Positions 1 through 7,864 are shown, counted from the stretch's first letter. The stretch: 7,864 nt of DNA from Hyphomicrobiales bacterium (GCA_020029455.1 JAIBJH010000115.1:1-7864), one strand, 5' to 3'. Made by a program: numbers and translations. The notes: generated by a model not told the origin, from the sequence alone.

Positions 1-1077
1 TTGGCGCGAGTGCGGCCGGATGGCGGCGCTGATCCCGCAGGCGAAGCGGGCTGGTTCCTGCAGAAGGAACGGGAATCCCGTGGGCTCAGCCTTGAGCAGG
101 CGGGAGATGACGTCGGCATCCACCCCTATCATCTGGAAGCCATCGAATATGGCGACATGACGCGCATGCCCACGCGGGCCGATGCGCTGGAAATGATTGC
201 CGCCTATGCCGATTATCTGGGCTTTGAGCCCGAACCGCTTGTCGAACATTACATCGCGTTTCTGCCGCAGCCGGAAATTGCTCCGCGCCGGCATCCTGCC
301 CATCCGACGCCGCTTTCAAGCGCCAAGGTGCTCACCTTCGGCAAGTTCGTGAAGCTGCGGCCCATTTCTGTGCGCCTGCCGAACTTTCCGCACCTGCCCG
401 GAGGCGGCGGCATTGTCACTTCGGTGGTTGCGGCCTTCCTGCTCTTTTCCGGTCTGGCGTGGATGTTCGTGCCATCCGACCTTTCTCAGAAACCGGCCGA
501 GCAAGTGGCGGAAGTTGTTGCCAGCGATCAAACAAGCGATCCGGTCAGCGATCCCATGCCGACAGCTTCGACGGGAGCAGAGACGGCCGAAATCAAGGTG
601 ACGGAAACACCTATCGCGAGCCAGCCCGCCAACCCGGCTATTGTGGATAGCCAGCCTGCGGACTTGCCGCAGTTGGACCCCGACATCATGGGGGCCTTCA
701 TCCAGAAAACAGTGGAAGGCGTGAGCGAGGATCCGGCAGGAGCGCCTATCGAATTGCCGCCGCCCTTCGGCGTAGATGATCAGGGTGCACGCATCTTTGG
801 CGCGCCGGAAGGCCAGTCCCGTGTGGTGCTCAAGGCAACGCGGTCCATCTGGCTCCTCATCGAGGACGGCAGAGGCAACCGCATCGCAACGCAGCTTCTC
901 AACAAGGATGACATCTATCGCGTTCCGAACACGGCAGGCCTTGTTGCGACGGTGCAAGATGGTGGGGCCATCCAGTATATGATCGACGGCATCGAAAAGG
1001 GCGTTCTTGGCGAACCGGGTTCTGTGCTGGCGGCAGAGCCGCTGGATGTGAAGAAGTTGGAAGCGCGCGGTTCGTAA
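1..1077 (+). CDS. RodZ-like helix-turn-helix / DUF4115 membrane protein, probably 5'-partial
   Basis: The 358 visible residues have the RodZ architecture. A helix-turn-helix domain of the RodZ/HTH_25 type lies at about residues 15-85, with the signature RESRGLSLEQAGDDVGI at 24-40. A basic, proline-rich juxtamembrane stretch follows, then one hydrophobic transmembrane segment at about 138-157. Next come a Pro/Ala/Ser/Thr-rich periplasmic linker (about 160-255) and a DUF4115 beta domain at about 272-340 (for example IWLLIEDGRGNRIATQLL). In the family, RodZ links the MreB cytoskeleton to the elongation machinery across the inner membrane and helps set rod shape. That this copy does so is inferred from architecture only. 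The frame is open from the first base, whose triplet is TTG, so the true start may lie upstream of the window. prfA begins 42 nt downstream with no clear terminator between, so co-transcription is possible. An alternative is a membrane-anchored regulator rather than a true MreB partner. Confidence 0.85.
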   Translation: MARVRPDGGADPAGEAGWFLQKERESRGLSLEQAGDDVGIHPYHLEAIEYGDMTRMPTRADALEMIAAYADYLGFEPEPLVEHYIAFLPQPEIAPRRHPAHPTPLSSAKVLTFGKFVKLRPISVRLPNFPHLPGGGGIVTSVVAAFLLFSGLAWMFVPSDLSQKPAEQVAEVVASDQTSDPVSDPMPTASTGAETAEIKVTETPIASQPANPAIVDSQPADLPQLDPDIMGAFIQKTVEGVSEDPAGAPIELPPPFGVDDQGARIFGAPEGQSRVVLKATRSIWLLIEDGRGNRIATQLLNKDDIYRVPNTAGLVATVQDGGAIQYMIDGIEKGVLGEPGSVLAAEPLDVKKLEARGS

Positions 1078-1119
1078 CCCTTTGCAGGGACAGAAGCGGT
1101 AGTCTAGAAGCGCGCGGCT

Positions 1120-2196
1120 ATGGCCGCCCTTCCACCTGAAAAATTAGACCGCCTCATCGAACGCTTTGCGGGCGTCGAACACGCCTTGTCGTCGGGCGCT
1201 ACTGGCGAGGTTTTCGTCAAATTATCGAAGGACTATGCGGAACTTGAGCCTGCCGCGAAGGCTGCGCAATCGCTGAAGGCAGCCTATTCGGAAGCGGAGG
1301 GCATCGCCGATATGATTGCGGTGGGCGGAGAACTTGCCAGCATGGCGGAGGCCGAGAAGCCTGTTCTTGCCGCGAAAATTGAAGAGCTTGAGCAAAACCT
1401 CCGCATCATGCTTTTACCCAAGGATGCTGCCGATGAGCGCAACGTCATTCTGGAGCTGCGCGCGGGCACGGGCGGTGATGAAGCGGCGATTTTTGCGGGC
1501 GATCTCTTTCGCATGTATCAGCGCTATGCGGCCTCCAAGGGCTGGCGCGTCGAGGTGATTTCCGCCAGCGATGGCGAACATGGCGGCTACAAGGAAATCA
1601 TCGCCAACATTTATGGCGCGGGCGCCTATGCACGCCTCAAGTTTGAATCAGGCGTGCACCGTGTGCAGCGCGTGCCGGACACGGAAACGCAGGGCCGCAT
1701 CCACACCTCGGCAGCGACCGTGGCGGTGCTGCCGGAGGCGGAAGAAGTCGATATCAAGATCGAGGACAAGGATTTGCGGATCGATGTCTTCCGTTCATCG
1801 GGCCCTGGCGGACAGTCGGTCAACACCACGGATTCCGCCGTGCGCATCACCCATCTTCCGACCGGGCTCGCGGTGGCGCAGCAGGATGAGAAGTCCCAGC
1901 TCAAGAACAAGAACAAGGCGATGAAGATTTTACGCGCAAGGCTTTATGAAATGGAGCGGGCGCGGATTGATGCCGAGCGCTCGGCCACGCGCAAGGGCCA
2001 GGTGGGTTCGGGTGATCGCTCCGAGCGCATCCGCACCTATAATTTCCCGCAGGGGCGGCTTACCGACCACCGCATCAATCTGACGCTCTACAAGCTGCCC
2101 GAGATCATCGAGGGACCGGCACTGGAAGAAGTGATTGACGCATTGATCACGCACCACCAGGCCGAGCTTTTGGCCGAGCAAGATGCCAACGGCTAA
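1120..2196 (+). CDS. prfA: Peptide chain release factor 1 (RF1)
   Basis: The 358-aa product has the full length usual for bacterial RF1. RF1 reads UAA and UAG stop codons in the ribosomal A site and triggers hydrolysis of peptidyl-tRNA. The sequence shows the stop-codon-recognition PxT motif of RF1 as PDT at residues 186-188, inside HRVQRVPDTETQGRIHTSA. RF2 would have SPF there. The catalytic GGQ is at 230-232 in SSGPGGQSVNTTDSAVRITH, and its Gln232 is the predicted methylation target of PrmC. The N-terminal part (about 1-105) is the usual helical domain. The ATG at 1120 is preceded by AGAAG at 1106-1110 with 9-nt spacing, a modest ribosome binding site. The gene follows the RodZ-like gene by 42 nt and overlaps prmC by 14 nt, which suggests one transcript with translational coupling. 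Nothing is missing or broken. Confidence 0.98.
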   Translation: MAALPPEKLDRLIERFAGVEHALSSGATGEVFVKLSKDYAELEPAAKAAQSLKAAYSEAEGIADMIAVGGELASMAEAEKPVLAAKIEELEQNLRIMLLPKDAADERNVILELRAGTGGDEAAIFAGDLFRMYQRYAASKGWRVEVISASDGEHGGYKEIIANIYGAGAYARLKFESGVHRVQRVPDTETQGRIHTSAATVAVLPEAEEVDIKIEDKDLRIDVFRSSGPGGQSVNTTDSAVRITHLPTGLAVAQQDEKSQLKNKNKAMKILRARLYEMERARIDAERSATRKGQVGSGDRSERIRTYNFPQGRLTDHRINLTLYKLPEIIEGPALEEVIDALITHHQAELLAEQDANG

Positions 2197-3028
2197 AGAG
2201 CTCCTGGCCGAGGGACGAGCGCGGCTTACCGCCGCCGGTGTTGCGGCCCCGGCCCTGGATGCAAGACTGCTTCTGCAACATGCAGCAAGCCTTGCGACAG
2301 CCGATCTCGTTGCCTACCCGGAAATGGCCGTGAGTGCCCCTGCAGCTGTGACGTTTCATACGCTGGTGGAGCGCCGCGCACTGCGTGAACCCGTCTCGAA
2401 GATTATTGGAATGCGAGAGTTCTTCGGCCGCGAGTTCGAGGTTTCACGCGCCGTGCTTGATCCCCGGCCTGACAGCGAGAGCCTGATTGAGCTCTGCCTT
2501 GCGATCATCGACACTCACGGGGCAAGGCAGGTTCTCGACCTGGGTACGGGAAGCGGAAATTTATTGCTGACGCTTCTGGCAGAGCGGCGGCACCTCACGG
2601 GTCTCGGCATTGATCTTTCGCAGGAGGCACTCAAGATTGCTTTCCGCAATGCTACGGCATTGGGCCTTGTTTCCCGTTGCGACCTCATGTGCGGGCGGTG
2701 GTTTGAGCCGGTGGCCGAGCGCTTCGATCTTATCGTTTCGAACCCACCCTATATCGAAACAGCGGTTATTGATTCGCTGCAGCCGGAGGTACGCCTCTTT
2801 GACCCGAGAAAGGCCCTGGATGGCGGGCCGGACGGGCTTGAATGCTACCGCGCCATTGCCGGCGAGGCAGCGTCCTTCCTTGCTCCCGGCGGGCATGTGG
2901 CAGTGGAAATAGGCGATGGACAGGACGCCGCAGTCACTCAGCTTTTTAACAAAAATGGCTTTGAATCCGCTGGAAAAGGCCTTGATCTTTCAGGAAAACC
3001 CCGGGCTTTGGCTTTCCGCTCCGTTTAG
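2183..3028 (+). CDS. prmC: Release factor glutamine N5-methyltransferase (PrmC/HemK)
   Basis: The 281-aa product is about the length of E. coli PrmC. The enzyme uses S-adenosylmethionine to methylate the side-chain amide of the glutamine in the GGQ loop of RF1 and RF2, which increases termination efficiency. Residues 1-75 form the helical release-factor-binding domain. PRPDSESLIE at 94-103 matches the conserved linker element just before the methyltransferase fold. The SAM-binding glycine loop DLGTGSG is at 119-125, and an acidic motif II (GIDLS) lies at 142-146. The glutamine-binding catalytic motif NPPY is at 187-190. The ATG at 2183 lies inside the last codons of prfA in another frame, giving a 14-nt overlap, so ribosomes terminating on prfA could reinitiate here. 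Enzyme and substrate are therefore encoded head to tail. No obvious terminator follows the stop. Confidence 0.97.
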   Translation: MPTAKELLAEGRARLTAAGVAAPALDARLLLQHAASLATADLVAYPEMAVSAPAAVTFHTLVERRALREPVSKIIGMREFFGREFEVSRAVLDPRPDSESLIELCLAIIDTHGARQVLDLGTGSGNLLLTLLAERRHLTGLGIDLSQEALKIAFRNATALGLVSRCDLMCGRWFEPVAERFDLIVSNPPYIETAVIDSLQPEVRLFDPRKALDGGPDGLECYRAIAGEAASFLAPGGHVAVEIGDGQDAAVTQLFNKNGFESAGKGLDLSGKPRALAFRSV

Positions 3029-3047
3029 CCTCTTTGCAAAATATCCA

Positions 3048-3076
3048 TTGGAATCTGGGGCCGAATTCGCTATGTA
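3048..3076 (+). promoter_or_regulatory. Candidate housekeeping-type promoter upstream of the DUF4167 gene
   Basis: A TTGGAA box at 3048-3053 (4 of 6 matches to TTGACA) is separated by exactly 17 nt from TATGTA at 3071-3076 (a poor -10, with only TAT matching). If used, transcription would start near 3083 and leave a leader of about 225 nt before the DUF4167 start. The spacer contains a GAATC (GANTC) site at 3051-3055, the target of the alphaproteobacterial CcrM methylase. The match is weak and could be chance; the gene may instead be read through from prmC. Confidence 0.25.
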
Positions 3077-3157
3077 AGGTTTATTCCCTGCAATTTGCGA
3101 CGTTCGGTGCCATTCAGGGGCTTTACCAGCGGGCATCGGTCGGCAAAGGCAATCTCA

Positions 3158-3269
3158 GGCGCGCGGGGAAGTGCGCCGGGCCGCAGGGACCAGAATACAG
3201 GACGAGAAATTCTGAAGCAGCGCGTAAGAACCTTTCGCAGCACCCACAAGGGCAGCAACCCTTTTGTGG
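3158..3269 (+). promoter_or_regulatory. Structured leader upstream of the DUF4167 gene (three candidate hairpins)
   Basis: Three inverted repeats lie in order in the 280-nt gap between prmC and the DUF4167 gene. Hairpin 1 pairs GGCGCGC (3158-3164) with GTGCGCC (3171-3177), with one G-U pair and a 6-nt loop. Hairpin 2 pairs CAGAAT (3191-3196) with ATTCTG (3209-3214) around a 12-nt loop. Hairpin 3 pairs CCACAAGGG (3244-3252) with CCC plus TTGTGG (3259-3269), leaving a 2-nt TT bulge and a 6-nt loop. None is followed by a T-run typical of an intrinsic terminator. Hairpin 3 ends 39 nt before the chosen ATG. The arrangement could be a cis-regulatory leader, an attenuator or simply GC-rich sequence. 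I match it to no known riboswitch. The rest of the gap (3029-3157) holds no gene I can support. Confidence 0.35.
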
Positions 3270-3308
3270 CGGGTAGGTTTTGCGGCCATGGACGGTAGAT
3301 TGAGACAC

Positions 3309-4196
3309 ATGAGACCAGGACAGCACAACAACAAGCGTGGCCGCAACCGCAACCGCCATCGCAGCGGCGGAGGCGGCGGCGGTGGTGGCGGTGGCAACAG
3401 CTCCAACAAGGTCTTTGATTCCAACGGACCGGATGTGAAACTGCGCGGCACGGCACAGACCGTCGCTGAGAAATACATGCAGCTTGGGCGGGATGCACAA
3501 TCCTCGGGCGATCCGGTGATGGCCGAGAGCTACTTCCAGTTTGCCGACCACTATTACCGGATGTGGCTCGCTGCCCAGCCGGTGGGCCAGCCTATCCAGT
3601 TCTCCCGCCGCCTAGGTGAAGAGGATGGCGAGGAAGAGGGCGCGGAAGCCGGAGCGGAGGGCGAGGAAGAAGCGCAGGGAGAAATTTCTGCGGAAGCAGC
3701 TCCGGGGCAGCAAGGTCAGGGCGAGTTTGCCGAAGGCGAAGCACAGCCCGGTGGCCAGGGCGAAGAAGGCCAAGGCCAGCAGGGTTACCAGAACCGCCCG
3801 CGCCGGGACTTCCAGCAGCGCGATGGCAACCGCGATCAGAACCGAGAAGGGGGCAACCGTTTCCGCAACCGCTGGGGCCGGCGCAACGACCGTCACGGCA
3901 ACGAAGGCGGATACAGTGCCGATAGTGAAGGCGGCGAGAGGCCTCCTGAGCGGCCGGACCGTCAAGACCGCCCAGAGCGCTATGACCGTCAGGAACGCGG
4001 CCCCCGCGGTGACAGCAGCAATGGCCAGGCTGACAGCGGCAATTGGGAGGCACCGTCCTTTCTGAAACGGCCCATGCCCGCAGCAGCCACGGCGGATGAA
4101 GCTCCACCAGCGCAGAACGCAGCCCCGGAACGGGCGCCCCGTGGCCGCAGGCCCCGTGGCGAAGCACCACCAGAGGACATGCCGCAAGGCGAGTGA
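3309..4196 (+). CDS. DUF4167 domain-containing protein, uncharacterised, with disordered tail
   Basis: The function is unknown; the protein is recognised by its DUF4167 domain. From the chosen start it has 295 residues. The N-terminus MRPGQHNNKRGRNRNRHRSG is basic and leads into ten consecutive glycines (20-29). The conserved domain spans about 33-90, beginning NKVFDSNGPDVKLRGTAQ and continuing as two helices containing AEKYMQLGRDAQSSGD and AESYFQFADHYYRMW. The remainder is low-complexity and predicted disordered: strongly acidic Glu/Gly/Gln-rich at about 103-155, then Arg/Asn/Asp/Gln-rich at about 161-232 with many RDxNR/DRQ-like units, then a short motif PSFLKRPMP at 249-257, and finally a Pro/Arg/Glu-rich end. 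The start at ATG 3309 was chosen because family members typically begin MRPGQ. In-frame alternatives are ATG 3288 and TTG 3264, the latter inside a hairpin. The basic, glycine-rich composition suggests nucleic-acid binding, but this is inference. It sits between prmC and clpB, a conserved neighbourhood in alphaproteobacteria. Confidence 0.85.
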   Translation: MRPGQHNNKRGRNRNRHRSGGGGGGGGGGNSSNKVFDSNGPDVKLRGTAQTVAEKYMQLGRDAQSSGDPVMAESYFQFADHYYRMWLAAQPVGQPIQFSRRLGEEDGEEEGAEAGAEGEEEAQGEISAEAAPGQQGQGEFAEGEAQPGGQGEEGQGQQGYQNRPRRDFQQRDGNRDQNREGGNRFRNRWGRRNDRHGNEGGYSADSEGGERPPERPDRQDRPERYDRQERGPRGDSSNGQADSGNWEAPSFLKRPMPAAATADEAPPAQNAAPERAPRGRRPRGEAPPEDMPQGE

Positions 4197-4210
4197 GGCA
4201 CGCGCAACGG

Positions 4211-4237
4211 GCCCTCAAGTGTGCAACGGTTGAGGGC
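4211..4237 (+). terminator. Candidate hairpin terminator after the DUF4167 gene
   Basis: A perfect 8-bp inverted repeat pairs GCCCTCAA (4211-4218) with TTGAGGGC (4230-4237) around an 11-nt loop, 14 nt after the DUF4167 stop codon. The position suits a transcript end. However, the following bases are GAAAAGTTG rather than a T-run, so it is not a classical intrinsic terminator. It may instead protect the 3' end of the mRNA or act together with Rho. Confidence 0.45.
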
Positions 4238-4262
4238 GAAAAGTTGTGCCAGCCTGTTGAAT

Positions 4263-4315
4263 CTGGCGCATCTTTCACTTCGCAGGTAAATCCACCTGCT
4301 CGCCCGATGCGCCAG
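4263..4315. repeat. Compound inverted repeat (53-nt stem-loop) upstream of the clpB promoter
   Basis: The outer arms CTGGCGCATC (4263-4272) and GATGCGCCAG (4306-4315) are perfect 10-bp complements. Inside them GCAGGT (4282-4287) and ACCTGC (4294-4299) form a second perfect 6-bp stem with a 6-nt loop, leaving an internal loop of 9 and 6 nt. The element ends 4 nt before the -35 box of the clpB promoter. An upstream GCCAG at 4248-4252 could pair with CTGGC at 4263-4267 instead, giving a mutually exclusive fold. It may be a second terminator-like structure for the DUF4167 transcript, a dispersed intergenic palindromic repeat, or a regulator site next to the promoter. Only one copy is present in the window, so a repeat family cannot be judged here. 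Confidence 0.5.
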
Positions 4316-4319
4316 GCGT

Positions 4320-4350
4320 CTTGCCCAGCCAAAATTCATTCCTATATCTG
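4320..4350 (+). promoter_or_regulatory. Heat-shock (RpoH/sigma-32 type) promoter of clpB
   Basis: CTTG at 4320-4323 is followed after 17 nt by CCTATATCTG at 4341-4350. This is an exact match to the alphaproteobacterial heat-shock consensus CTTG-N17/18-CYTATNTNNG as I recall it. The site lies in the correct orientation 124 nt upstream of the clpB ATG, and ClpB is a classic sigma-32 regulon member. Transcription would begin near 4355-4358, giving a leader of about 120 nt. The same bases also loosely resemble a sigma-70 promoter, so basal transcription from the same site is possible. Confidence 0.75.
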
Positions 4351-4441
4351 ACCTAGAGAACCGATGGCGGCTGCTCAGACGGGGCCACAGGATAGGTTCT
4401 ATCGCTGTTTTTGACGGCGTCTGCGGGGTGCCTTCCAAAGG

Positions 4442-4469
4442 ATCCTTCGGGCGTGCCGAGACGGAGGAT
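4442..4469 (+). promoter_or_regulatory. clpB ribosome binding site within a possible sequestering hairpin
   Basis: A strong Shine-Dalgarno GGAGG lies at 4463-4467, 7 nt before ATG 4475, and it decides the clpB start. The preceding bases can fold over it. TTCGG (4446-4450) pairs with CCGAG (4456-4460) with one G-U pair and a 5-nt loop. ATCC (4442-4445) then pairs with GGAT (4466-4469), or TCC with GGA (4463-4465), across a bulge. CCTTC (4431-4435) could also pair with the whole GGAGG. The overlapping palindrome AAGGATCCTT (4438-4447) offers another competing fold. Such imperfect pairing is typical of RNA thermometers, but this one is only a hand-drawn candidate. Confidence 0.35.
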
Positions 4470-4474
4470 TGGAT

Positions 4475-7099
<2,625 letters not shown>

Positions 7100-7114
7100 A
7101 CGCCGGGTCCATCA

Positions 7115-7480
7115 TTGAATCTCGCCTCCTACAACCGCTTCTGCAAATCCCTTCCGCATTCCTGGCACGTGGTGCAGTGGGGCGGGGCGCATGTGTGGAA
7201 GGTTGGTGGGCCGAAGGGCAAGGTCTTTGCCATTGGCTGGCCGGAAGAGAGCGGTCTGCTTGTAACGTTCAAAGTTACGCCGCTCGCCTATGATATCCTG
7301 AAAGATCAGCCCGGCTTGCGGCCCGCACCTTACCTTGCTTCGCGGGGCATGACATGGATCCAGCGGACTTCGCCTGAGAGCATGGATGATGCTGCACTCA
7401 AGGACTATCTGCGAGAAAGCCACCGGTTGTGTGCGGGGGCCTTGCCAAAGGCGATGCGGAAGGAACTTGGATTAGGCTGA
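7115..7480 (+). CDS. MmcQ/YjbR family protein (DUF419)
   Basis: The 121-aa product matches the small MmcQ/YjbR family, which has a CyaY/frataxin-like fold. Typical features are an N-terminal helix with a short SLP segment, then VVQWGGAHVWKVGGPKGKVFAIGW at about 19-42 (beta hairpin), and a later PYLASRGMTWIQ block at about 72-83, followed by C-terminal helices. The biochemical role of the family is not established; DNA-binding and metal-related roles have been proposed. The only usable start is TTG 7115, because the clpB stop at 7097-7099 is in the same frame and no ATG or GTG lies between. The ribosome binding site is weak (GGG at 7105-7107), so expression probably depends on coupling to clpB. 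The stop lies 6 nt from the convergent M23 peptidase stop, with no terminator hairpin visible between. Confidence 0.88.
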   Translation: MNLASYNRFCKSLPHSWHVVQWGGAHVWKVGGPKGKVFAIGWPEESGLLVTFKVTPLAYDILKDQPGLRPAPYLASRGMTWIQRTSPESMDDAALKDYLRESHRLCAGALPKAMRKELGLG

Positions 7481-7486
7481 AGGACG

Positions 7487-7864
7487 CTATTGCGCGGCCT
7501 GGGCCACCTGGGTCGCCGATGGAGCCTGCTGCATCATGGCAACGATCTTGGCTTTCAGGGATTTGAACTTCAGAAGGTCCTTGCCAGCCAACTGACGGCC
7601 ACCCGTGGCGCGGATCGTTGTCGGGTTCACCGGCCTCTCGTTCACGCGCACTTCATAGTGCAGGTGTGGGCCCGTGGCGCGGCCAGTTGCACCCACATAA
7701 CCGATGATCTGGCCCTGATTGATGCGTGTGCCACGGCGGATGCCAGGCGCGAGCCGCGACATGTGGGCATAGAGCGTTTTGTATTTTGCGCTGTGCTTGA
7801 TAACGATTGTGTTGCCATAGGCGCCGTGGCGGCCTGCGAGATCAATAACGCCGGCACCGGCGGC
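7487..7864 (-). CDS. M23 family metallopeptidase (LytM-type), C-terminal part
   Basis: The frame runs off the right edge, so only the last 125 residues are visible; the N-terminal part lies outside. The visible part is the second half of a peptidase M23 domain: NTIVIKHSAKYKTLYAHMS, then GTRINQGQIIGYVGATGRATG and the signature PHLHYEVRVNERPVNP. His34 of the fragment (YAHM) and the first His of HLH (67) correspond to the catalytic histidines of LytM enzymes. The second His (69) corresponds to a zinc ligand. The other zinc ligands (HxxxD) would lie beyond the window. After the domain comes a tail of about 45 residues rich in Lys, then Ala/Gln, ending AQAAQ. Family members cut peptidoglycan stem-peptide cross-links in the envelope, usually as exported proteins. 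Retention of all visible key histidines argues for an active enzyme rather than a degenerate EnvC/NlpD-like activator. Confidence 0.93.
   Translation of the reverse strand, partial: AAGAGVIDLAGRHGAYGNTIVIKHSAKYKTLYAHMSRLAPGIRRGTRINQGQIIGYVGATGRATGPHLHYEVRVNERPVNPTTIRATGGRQLAGKDLLKFKSLKAKIVAMMQQAPSATQVAQAAQ

Noticed and set aside
316..957. 213-codon minus-strand frame opposite the RodZ-like gene
   Set aside because: It is fully inside a gene with clear HTH, transmembrane and DUF4115 features on the plus strand; the antisense translation is Arg/His/Cys-rich and resembles nothing known.
1078..1119. Short CCCT/AGGG inverted repeat after the RodZ-like gene as a terminator
   Set aside because: The stem is only 4 bp with no T-run, too weak to call.
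3034..3276. 80-codon plus-strand frame in the prmC-DUF4167 gap
   Set aside because: It has no ribosome binding site or recognisable domain, overlaps the hairpins and runs into the DUF4167 start region. Chance openness in GC-rich DNA is the simpler explanation.
3366..3395. Glycine-codon tract as a possible microsatellite or phase-variable repeat
   Set aside because: The ten codons use a mix of GGC, GGT and GGA, which makes slippage unlikely, and a change by whole codons would not shift the frame.
3070..3551. Minus-strand frames with a proline run across the leader and the start of the DUF4167 gene
   Set aside because: The proline run is the complement of the ten-glycine tract of the DUF4167 protein, so these frames are by-products of that repeat.
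3592..4332. Long minus-strand open frames (246 and 191 codons) opposite the DUF4167 gene
   Set aside because: They are antisense to a low-complexity Gly/Glu/Arg/Gln-rich coding region whose codon bias removes stops from other frames. The translations show no recognisable domain.
4469..4474. TTG 4469 as the clpB start
   Set aside because: It lies only one base after GGAGG, too close for initiation, while ATG 4475 has ideal 7-nt spacing.

Overview
The window looks like chromosomal core DNA from an alphaproteobacterium, most likely in or near the Hyphomicrobiales (Rhizobiales). Three things point there: GC-rich coding sequence, the gene order prfA-prmC-DUF4167 gene-clpB (the DUF4167 family is, to my knowledge, essentially alphaproteobacterial), and a clpB promoter that matches the alphaproteobacterial heat-shock consensus exactly. 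No mobile element, CRISPR array, tRNA or rRNA is visible.

Layout, left to right. (1) 1-1077, +: a RodZ-like membrane protein with a cytoplasmic helix-turn-helix domain, one transmembrane segment and a periplasmic DUF4115 domain, probably cut at its 5' end by the window edge. (2) 1120-2196, +: peptide chain release factor 1 (prfA). (3) 2183-3028, +: prmC, the methyltransferase that modifies the release-factor GGQ glutamine, overlapping prfA by 14 nt. (4) 3029-3308: a 280-nt gap holding a weak candidate promoter and three candidate leader hairpins. (5) 3309-4196, +: a DUF4167 protein with a small folded N-terminal domain and a long disordered, charge-segregated tail. (6) 4197-4474: a 278-nt gap with two inverted-repeat hairpins, a sigma-32-type promoter and a clpB leader that may fold over its own ribosome binding site. 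(7) 4475-7099, +: the disaggregase ClpB. (8) 7115-7480, +: a MmcQ/YjbR-family protein starting at TTG, 15 nt after clpB and in the same frame. (9) 7487-7864, -: the C-terminal part of an M23 (LytM-type) peptidase, convergent with the YjbR gene and cut by the right edge.

Functionally the centre of the window is a translation-termination pair (RF1 and its modifying enzyme) followed by an uncharacterised protein with RNA-binding-like composition and then the heat-shock chaperone ClpB. The two flanking genes, RodZ-like and M23 peptidase, concern cell shape and wall.

I do not see a convincing new multi-gene system. The parts not explained by known genes are the two structured intergenic regions flanking the DUF4167 gene, the DUF4167 protein itself, and the in-frame clpB/YjbR junction.
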